The notes under the pieces are model-generated. The model saw only the letters and a program-made list of their open reading frames with translations. It was not told the origin of the DNA and ran no database searches. A DNA stretch of 12,684 nt from Flavobacteriales bacterium UBA4660 (lineage in GTDB: Bacteria > Bacteroidota > Bacteroidia > Flavobacteriales_D > Sanyastnellaceae): NCBI GenBank assembly GCA_002405435.1, contig DHLU01000204.1, positions 5,364 through 18,047 on the forward strand, read 5' to 3'. This document shows, piece after piece, positions 7,951 to 12,684 of the stretch (positions within the stretch are counted from its first letter, which is position 1; each line of letters starts with the position of its first letter). The translations under genes and the position numbers were made by a program.

Positions 7951-9602
7951 TAGGCCTTACCTGGCACGCTTTCCAGGAGTTTGCGCGTGTAGGCTGAGCG
8001 GGGCTGTTGCAATACCTGCGTGGCAGGCCCACTCTCTTCGATACTTCCGTTTCTCATCACCATGATCTGCTCGCTCATGTGGTACACAACGGCGAGGTCA
8101 TGAGAGATGAAGAGATAGGTGAGTCCGAGTTCGCGTTGGAGCGTTTTGAGCAGGTTGAGCACCTGCGCCTGCACCGACACATCGAGGGCAGAAACACTTT
8201 CGTCGCATATCAGCAACTGTGGCTCAAGGGCGAGTGCGCGGGCGATCACAATGCGCTGTCGCTGACCGCCGCTGAACTCGTGCGGATAGCGCTTCATGGC
8301 TTCTGCTGTCAGTCCTGTTTTTTCAAGCCAGCTGACCGCCATGTCCCTGCGCTGTTTTTCATGGGTGCCCACATGGTGAATACGCATCGGTTCGCAGATG
8401 GCCTCTCCGATGGTGAGCCGCGGGTTGAGCGATGAGTAGGGGTCTTGAAAGATGAGCTGCACCTTTTTGCGGTAAGCAGGGTCGACCCGGCGGCCGGGTG
8501 TAACGCAGACCGCTCCATCAAACACCACCTGTCCGGCATCAGGGGCAATAAGCCCCATGACCATGCGGCTTAGCGTGCTTTTTCCGCAACCGCTTTCTCC
8601 AACGAGTCCGAGTGTTTCTCCTGCATAAATGGAGAAGCTCACATTGTCGACAGCCTTGTGCGACGCTCCGCCCCGCGCGCGGAAGGTCTTCACCAGGCCC
8701 TCCACACGAAGCAGTTCGCGGCTAACGGAAGGGCGTTGAGGCGGAAGTGCCGGGGGGGTGGGGTCAGACACGGTGGGCAGCACGTCGCGCTTTGCGCCCA
8801 ATGCAGGACGGCACGCCATGAGCGCACGGGTGTAGGCGTGGGCCGGCCGTTGCAAAACCTCTTGTACGGTTCCGTGCTCTACAACGTGTCCGCCGCGCAT
8901 AACGAGCACCTGATCGGCCATGTCTGCCACCACGCCGAGGTCGTGGGTGATAAAGAGCATGGCCATTCCGCGGGACTGCTGAAGTTCTTTGAGGGTGGCC
9001 AGTATGGCTCCCTGTACAGTCACGTCGAGCGCGGTAGTGGGTTCATCGGCAATCAGCAATTCCGGCTCGCTGGCCATAGCCATGGCAATCATCACGCGCT
9101 GGCGTTGCCCGCCGCTCATTTCATGCGGATACTTATGCCAGGCCGTTTCCGGGTCGGGCAGGTGGACCTCACGAAACAACGCAACCACCCGGGCCCGCGC
9201 CTGCGCAAAGTCCATCCCTTTTTGCAGCATTAACACTTCTGCTACCTGGAGACCACAGCGCATAACAGGGTTAAGGGATGTCATCGGCTCCTGAAAAATC
9301 ATGGAGATCTGTCTGCCGCGCGCGTCGGCTCGTTCATCGGCGCCGGAAGCCGCATCGAGCAGGATGTGGTTGTGCAGGCGTATGCGCCCATTGGAGATGA
9401 CCGCTGTTTTCGCGGGTAACAGACCCATAACGGCGAGCGAGGTGACCGATTTTCCAGATCCGCTTTCGCCGACAATGGCCAGGGTGCTTCCCTTAAACAG
9501 TTTGAGTGAGAGTGCGGCTACCGCGCTGCGCATGCCCGCTTCGCCGGCAAAAGACACGCTCAGGTCAGATACTTCGAGCAGGACCTCAGCGCTTGTATTC
9601 AT
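7950..9602 (-). CDS. Fused peptide-type ABC transporter ATPase with two nucleotide-binding domains
   Basis: A protein of 550 residues holding two complete ABC ATPase domains in tandem, like the YejF/GsiA group of the oligopeptide/dipeptide/nickel family, where one chain replaces the usual DppD and DppF pair. Domain 1: Walker A GESGSGKS (45-52), Q-loop Q104, signature SGGQR (163-167), Walker B LLIADE (182-187), switch H220. Domain 2: Walker A GESGCGKST (335-343), Q386, SGGQR (444-448), Walker B LLICDE (463-468), H501. Both sets are intact, so two ATP sites are expected. After domain 1 a PAHAYTRALMACRP segment (253-266) matches the Oligo_HPY extension; a matching SAYTRKLLESVP ends the protein. 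It should power import (less likely export) of a peptide-like solute from the cytoplasmic face, but no permease or binding protein is adjacent. Its start overlaps the end of the lipoprotein gene by 17 bp, pointing to one transcript. Confidence 0.93.
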   Translation of the reverse strand: MNTSAEVLLEVSDLSVSFAGEAGMRSAVAALSLKLFKGSTLAIVGESGSGKSVTSLAVMGLLPAKTAVISNGRIRLHNHILLDAASGADERADARGRQISMIFQEPMTSLNPVMRCGLQVAEVLMLQKGMDFAQARARVVALFREVHLPDPETAWHKYPHEMSGGQRQRVMIAMAMASEPELLIADEPTTALDVTVQGAILATLKELQQSRGMAMLFITHDLGVVADMADQVLVMRGGHVVEHGTVQEVLQRPAHAYTRALMACRPALGAKRDVLPTVSDPTPPALPPQRPSVSRELLRVEGLVKTFRARGGASHKAVDNVSFSIYAGETLGLVGESGCGKSTLSRMVMGLIAPDAGQVVFDGAVCVTPGRRVDPAYRKKVQLIFQDPYSSLNPRLTIGEAICEPMRIHHVGTHEKQRRDMAVSWLEKTGLTAEAMKRYPHEFSGGQRQRIVIARALALEPQLLICDESVSALDVSVQAQVLNLLKTLQRELGLTYLFISHDLAVVYHMSEQIMVMRNGSIEESGPATQVLQQPRSAYTRKLLESVPGKA

Positions 9603-10098
9603 TGAAGTTTATCTTCAGGCAGAGCCGGTCGTTAATTTTCAGGGAGTCGTTGAGCAGGATGCTGACGATTCTGCCGCGTGCCGTCATAAATTTCCATAAC
9701 CTGTAGTGCTTTTCATCGGTAGCCGGTCCATACCGGTCAGTGTAGAGCGCCGAGAAATCATTAGACAACGATTTCCGCTGTTGACGGTCTCGCGGGTAAA
9801 TTTTCAGTTCGATGTCGTAGAGTCCGGCGTCAGAAAAGTTGTAGGTAATTTCGTAGAAGGTGGAGTCTTTTTCCTCCAGCGGTATTCTGTACGTGAGTTC
9901 GTCGGGCATGGCATAGAGGAAGTCTTGCCCCTCCTTGCTGAGCACATCATCGGGCCAGGCCCCCATCTCAATCCCACGGAAATCTCCCGACTCGGTGGTT
10001 TTCATGATTTCTCCCGTGCTGTTGTCATTGATACCCGTGCTTCCGCAAGAAAACAACAATGGCATCAGCCAGCAACCGATTGTTGCTTTCACGCGCAT
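9586..10098 (-). CDS. Putative lipoprotein of unknown function
   Basis: A protein of 170 residues with a short N-terminal signal, two basic residues, a hydrophobic stretch and a lipobox-like LFSC with the lipidated cysteine at 18. This suggests an outer- or inner-membrane lipoprotein facing the periplasm or the surface. The mature part (about 150 residues) is hydrophilic, with alternating beta-type segments (DSTFYEITYNFSDAGLYDIE, LKIYPRD, RGRIVSILLNDSL) and no motif I recognise. The frame is open to an ATG at 10185 inside fumC, but the start at 10098 is preferred because the lipoprotein signal begins there. It follows fumC by 44 bases and overlaps the ABC ATPase start by 17 bp, in a different frame. 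A role in the same transport process is possible but only from position. Lipobox residue F at -2 is less common than S, T or A. Confidence 0.75.
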   Translation of the reverse strand: MRVKATIGCWLMPLLFSCGSTGINDNSTGEIMKTTESGDFRGIEMGAWPDDVLSKEGQDFLYAMPDELTYRIPLEEKDSTFYEITYNFSDAGLYDIELKIYPRDRQQRKSLSNDFSALYTDRYGPATDEKHYRLWKFMTARGRIVSILLNDSLKINDRLCLKINFNEYKR

Positions 10099-10104
10099 AC
10101 GGTA

Positions 10105-10112
10105 CGAATATA
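10105..10112 (-). promoter_or_regulatory. Promoter-like box TATATTCG before the lipoprotein gene
   Basis: One mismatch from TAnnTTTG, only six bases before the ATG at 10098, so if used it would give an almost leaderless mRNA. It may equally be chance AT-rich sequence in the fumC-lipoprotein gap. Confidence 0.2.
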
Positions 10113-10120
10113 ATGCGCGC

Positions 10121-10130
10121 CCGGGCCCGG
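10121..10130. repeat. GC palindrome between fumC and the lipoprotein gene
   Basis: CCGGGCCCGG is a perfect 10-bp self-complementary sequence in the 44-base gap, followed on the minus strand by GCGCGCATTATATT. It could form only a short hairpin; a weak attenuator after fumC is conceivable. Confidence 0.3.
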
Positions 10131-10142
10131 TCGGGTTTCGTA

Positions 10143-11540
10143 TCACGTCGGCAGTGTGCCTACCATTTTGGCGGGCACTACCCATTCGTCGTACTGTTCG
10201 GCCGTCACATAACCCAGCCTTATCGCCTCTTCCTTCAGCGTGGTTCCATTTTTATGTGCCGCCTTGGCGATCTCTGCTGCGCGGTAGTAGCCGATTTTGG
10301 TGTTGAGTGCGGTTACCAGCATGAGCGACTTGTCGACCAGTTCCTTGATACGGGCATGGTTGGGCTCTATGCCCGAAGCACAATGCAGATCAAAGCTGAT
10401 ACACGCATCGGCCAGCAAGTTGGCGCTCTGCAGGAAATTGGCTGCCATGAGGGGCTTAAAAACGTTTAGTTCGTAATGGCCTTGCGTTCCACCGATGGTA
10501 ATGGCCACGTCGTTGCCCATAACCTGGGCGCACACCATGGTAAGAGCCTCGCACTGGGTCGGATTGACCTTGCCCGGCATAATCGATGAGCCCGGTTCGT
10601 TTTCGGGGATGAATATTTCTCCTATCCCGCTGCGCGGTCCGCTGGCCATCATGCGGATATCATTTGCGATTTTGTTGAGGGACACTGCGAGTTGTTTGAG
10701 GGCGCCGTGTGCCTCCACGATACCGTCGTGCGCAGCCATGGCTTCAAACTTATTGGGCGCGGAGGTAAAGGGCTGTCCGCTGAACCCGGCTATTTTTTCA
10801 GCCACCAGCTTCGAATAACCCGGTGGTGTATTGAGTCCTGTGCCCACAGCTGTTCCACCCAAGGCAAGTTCGCCCAGGTGTGCCAGTGTATTGCGCAAGG
10901 CCCTGAGTCCATGTTCGAGCTGGGCCACGTAGCCGCTGAGTTCCTGACCGAGGGTTACAGGTGTGGCATCCATGAGGTGGGTGCGTCCGATTTTCACCAC
11001 ATCCATGTACTGGCTGCTTTTGCGCCGCAGGGTATTTCTCAGCTGTTCAATGGCGGGAATAGTTTTTTTCACCACCACTTCGTACGCGGCCATGTGCATG
11101 GCTGTCGGAAAGGTGTCGTTGGAAGATTGGGATTTGTTGACATCATCGTTGGGGTTGACCGGTGAAACCCCTGATCCGAGTGTGCCGCCGGCCATTACAT
11201 GTGCCCGGTTGGAGATAACTTCGTTCACATTCATATTGCTCTGAGTCCCGCTTCCGGTTTGCCAGATCACGAGAGGAAACTGACCCTCGAGTTTTCCTGC
11301 CAGTATTTCATCACACACCGCAGCAATGGCGTCGCGTTTTTCTGCCGGCAGCACACCCAGTTCCTCATTGGCAAAAGCGGCTGCCTTTTTGAGAATGGCA
11401 AATGCGCGAATGATTTCACGGGGCATAGAGCCTTCGTCGCCAATGCGAAAGTTGTTTCTTGACCGTTCCGTTTGGGCTCCCCAGTAAACGTCGGCGGGTA
11501 CCTGCACCTCGCCCATGGTGTCCTTTTCTATCCTGTACAT
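10143..11540 (-). CDS. fumC: Fumarate hydratase class II (fumarase C)
   Basis: A protein of 465 residues, the normal length for the homotetrameric, iron-independent fumarase that interconverts fumarate and L-malate in the TCA cycle. The family signature [13 protein letters not shown] lies at residues 317-329; the catalytic serine of its flexible loop is S318 and the catalytic histidine is H188 in [10 protein letters not shown], both at the same numbers as in E. coli FumC. The substrate-site segments [14 protein letters not shown] (95-108) and [11 protein letters not shown] (139-149) are intact, which separates it from aspartase and argininosuccinate lyase relatives: the [10 protein letters not shown] form is usual for fumarase. 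The frame is open to an ATG at 11585, but the ATG at 11540 gives the conserved start [15 protein letters not shown]. It lies 82 bases after acs and 44 before the lipoprotein gene. Confidence 0.97.
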   Translation of the reverse strand: MYRIEKDTMGEVQVPADVYWGAQTERSRNNFRIGDEGSMPREIIRAFAILKKAAAFANEELGVLPAEKRDAIAAVCDEILAGKLEGQFPLVIWQTGSGTQSNMNVNEVISNRAHVMAGGTLGSGVSPVNPNDDVNKSQSSNDTFPTAMHMAAYEVVVKKTIPAIEQLRNTLRRKSSQYMDVVKIGRTHLMDATPVTLGQELSGYVAQLEHGLRALRNTLAHLGELALGGTAVGTGLNTPPGYSKLVAEKIAGFSGQPFTSAPNKFEAMAAHDGIVEAHGALKQLAVSLNKIANDIRMMASGPRSGIGEIFIPENEPGSSIMPGKVNPTQCEALTMVCAQVMGNDVAITIGGTQGHYELNVFKPLMAANFLQSANLLADACISFDLHCASGIEPNHARIKELVDKSLMLVTALNTKIGYYRAAEIAKAAHKNGTTLKEEAIRLGYVTAEQYDEWVVPAKMVGTLPT

Positions 11541-11560
11541 ATCCCTTTGGTTTATCGGGC

Positions 11561-11575
11561 GCGAATCTACTTCGC
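11561..11575. repeat. Short inverted repeat overlapping the candidate fumC promoter
   Basis: Arms GCGAA and TTCGC, five bases each with a five-base spacer, cover the promoter-like box at 11562-11569, about 20-35 bases before the fumC ATG. The position would suit an operator, but arms are short. Confidence 0.3.
11562..11569 (-). promoter_or_regulatory. Candidate fumC promoter -7 box (TAGATTCG)
   Basis: One mismatch from TAnnTTTG, 22-29 bases before the ATG at 11540. A TTG lies 21 bases upstream of the box (in CTTGGCAGG), near the spacing expected of Bacteroidota -33 elements. Supports fumC having its own promoter as well as possible read-through from acs. Confidence 0.4.
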
Positions 11576-11622
11576 ATTGTGGCAACCTGCCAAGGTTCCC
11601 GCAGGACAGGGCACCGGGCGGT

Positions 11623-12684
11623 TCACCCGTGCATATTTTTTGCCTCGCTGACGATATGGTCTACGACACCCGGGTCGAGCAGGGTGGAGGTATCACCGAA
11701 ATTGGCATAGTCACCTTCCGCTATTTTACGAAGGATCCGCCGCATAATCTTGCCGCTTCGCGTTTTGGGCAGTCCGGAAACTACCTGCACGCGGTCGGGC
11801 CGTGCAAACTTTCCAATGTGATGCGCTACCTCACGGGCCACCTCTTCCGAAAAAGCCTTCATATCCGTCACAACACCGGTACAAATGACAAAGGCATAAA
11901 TGCCCTGTCCTTTAATTTCGTGCGGATAACCGACCACCGCACTTTCCACGACAAGCGGATGTTCATTAATGGCGTTTTCCACTTCCGCCGTGCCGATTCT
12001 GTGTCCGCTCACATTCACCACATCGTCAACCCTTCCGATAATCCGGTAAAGCCCGTTCTCGTCGCGGCGTGCTGCATCACCGGTGAAATAATATCCCCTA
12101 TACGGGGCGAAATAATTCAGCCGGCAACGCTCGTGATCGCCCCAGGTCGTGCGAATAACCGATGGCCAGGGTGCTCGTATCACCAATAAACCTTCCTTTT
12201 CATTTTCTGCAATTTCATTGCCCTGCTGATCGAGCAAGGCCATCTGAATGCCCGGGAGGGGCAGTCCGGCATGCGCGGGTTTTTGCGGCATAAAGGCGCC
12301 AAGTCCCGAGACCATGATGCCCCCGGTTTCTGTTTGCCACCAGGTGTCCAGTACCGGACATTTTTTTCCGCCCACATGTTCGTGGTACCAGTGCCACGCT
12401 TCCTCGTTGATGGGTTCTCCGACACTGCCCAGCAGCTTCAGCGAACGCAGATCTCGGCGTGTGACCAGCGAAACCTCGTGCGTCATAAGCGAACGGATGG
12501 CCGTGGGGGCCGTGTAGAAATGCGTCACGCCGTGTTTTTCGATTACCTGCCAAAACCGGCCTGCATCGGGCCAGGTAGGAATGCCCTCAAACATAAGTAC
12601 CGTTGTTCCGTTCAGGAGTGGCCCATAGGCAAAATACGAATGTCCGGTTATCCAGCCGGCATCGGCGGTGCACCAGAAGAGGTC
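11623..12684 (-). CDS. acs: Acetyl-CoA synthetase, partial (N-terminal part off the window)
   Basis: The reading frame stays open to the right edge, so these 353 residues are the C-terminal part of a protein of about 640-650. It is an AMP-forming acetate:CoA ligase making acetyl-CoA from acetate, ATP and CoA. Visible landmarks, numbered from the first visible residue: [17 protein letters not shown] (1-17), [11 protein letters not shown] (57-67), the adenylate-forming motif [10 protein letters not shown] (113-122) whose tryptophan W116 limits the acyl pocket to acetate, [14 protein letters not shown] (198-211), the hinge [13 protein letters not shown] (217-229), and the C-terminal [17 protein letters not shown] (306-322) whose lysine K312 is catalytic for adenylation and is the one acetylated by Pat-type enzymes in Salmonella. 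All key residues seen are intact. The methionine at 12594 is internal, not the start. fumC follows 82 bases downstream. Confidence 0.96.
   Translation of the reverse strand, partial: DLFWCTADAGWITGHSYFAYGPLLNGTTVLMFEGIPTWPDAGRFWQVIEKHGVTHFYTAPTAIRSLMTHEVSLVTRRDLRSLKLLGSVGEPINEEAWHWYHEHVGGKKCPVLDTWWQTETGGIMVSGLGAFMPQKPAHAGLPLPGIQMALLDQQGNEIAENEKEGLLVIRAPWPSVIRTTWGDHERCRLNYFAPYRGYYFTGDAARRDENGLYRIIGRVDDVVNVSGHRIGTAEVENAINEHPLVVESAVVGYPHEIKGQGIYAFVICTGVVTDMKAFSEEVAREVAHHIGKFARPDRVQVVSGLPKTRSGKIMRRILRKIAEGDYANFGDTSTLLDPGVVDHIVSEAKNMHG

Noticed and set aside
8658..9233. Open frame of 191 codons on the plus strand, rich in His and Gly
   Set aside because: Antisense shadow of the ABC ATPase coding sequence; no family resemblance.
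11515..12189. Open frame of 224 codons on the plus strand
   Set aside because: It lies antisense to acs and the fumC leader; the protein is low in recognisable motifs and the minus-strand frames are certain genes.
12592..12594. Methionine at 12594 as the start of acs
   Set aside because: The frame continues upstream to the window edge with well-conserved Acs sequence ([17 protein letters not shown]), so this Met is internal.
1..12684. CRISPR array, tRNA, insertion sequence, phage or defence genes
   Set aside because: No direct-repeat spacing, cloverleaf sequence, transposase, integrase or defence-type motif was seen on either strand.

Overview
The window reads as a chromosome segment of a member of the Bacteroidota, with base composition that looks above 50 % GC. 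The grounds are a very large secreted protein with SprB-like repeats and a C-terminal domain of the type IX secretion (T9SS) kind, a second secreted PKD-type protein, promoter-like elements close to the Bacteroidota TAnnTTTG box, and start codons without clear Shine-Dalgarno sequences. I cannot place it below phylum.

All seven genes lie on the minus strand, so the order of transcription is from high to low coordinates. From the right edge: the C-terminal half of acetyl-CoA synthetase (acs, cut by the window), fumarase class II (fumC), a small putative lipoprotein, a fused two-domain peptide-type ABC transporter ATPase, a 1598-residue T9SS-type surface or secreted protein, glutamyl-tRNA synthetase (gltX), and the N-terminal 435 residues of another secreted protein, cut by the left edge. 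Gaps are 82, 44, -17 (overlap), 129, 93 and 99 bases. No gene-free stretch exceeds 300 bases. I see no tRNA, rRNA, CRISPR, insertion sequence, integrase or phage gene.

Right part (10143-12684): two central-carbon enzymes side by side, acs making acetyl-CoA from acetate and fumC in the TCA cycle. Middle part (7950-10098): a lipoprotein and ABC ATPase overlapping by 17 bp, so probably co-transcribed and perhaps functionally linked; no permease or binding protein is adjacent. Left part (1-7820): two secreted modular proteins flanking housekeeping gltX. The large protein is closed by a good bidirectional terminator, and gltX appears to have its own promoter just after it.

No obviously new molecular system is visible. 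The parts that best repay a second look are the domain layout of the 1598-residue protein and its weakly conserved sorting tail, the stem-loop in its leader, the uncharacterised lipoprotein tied to the ABC ATPase, and a few promoter and hairpin elements that recur between genes.
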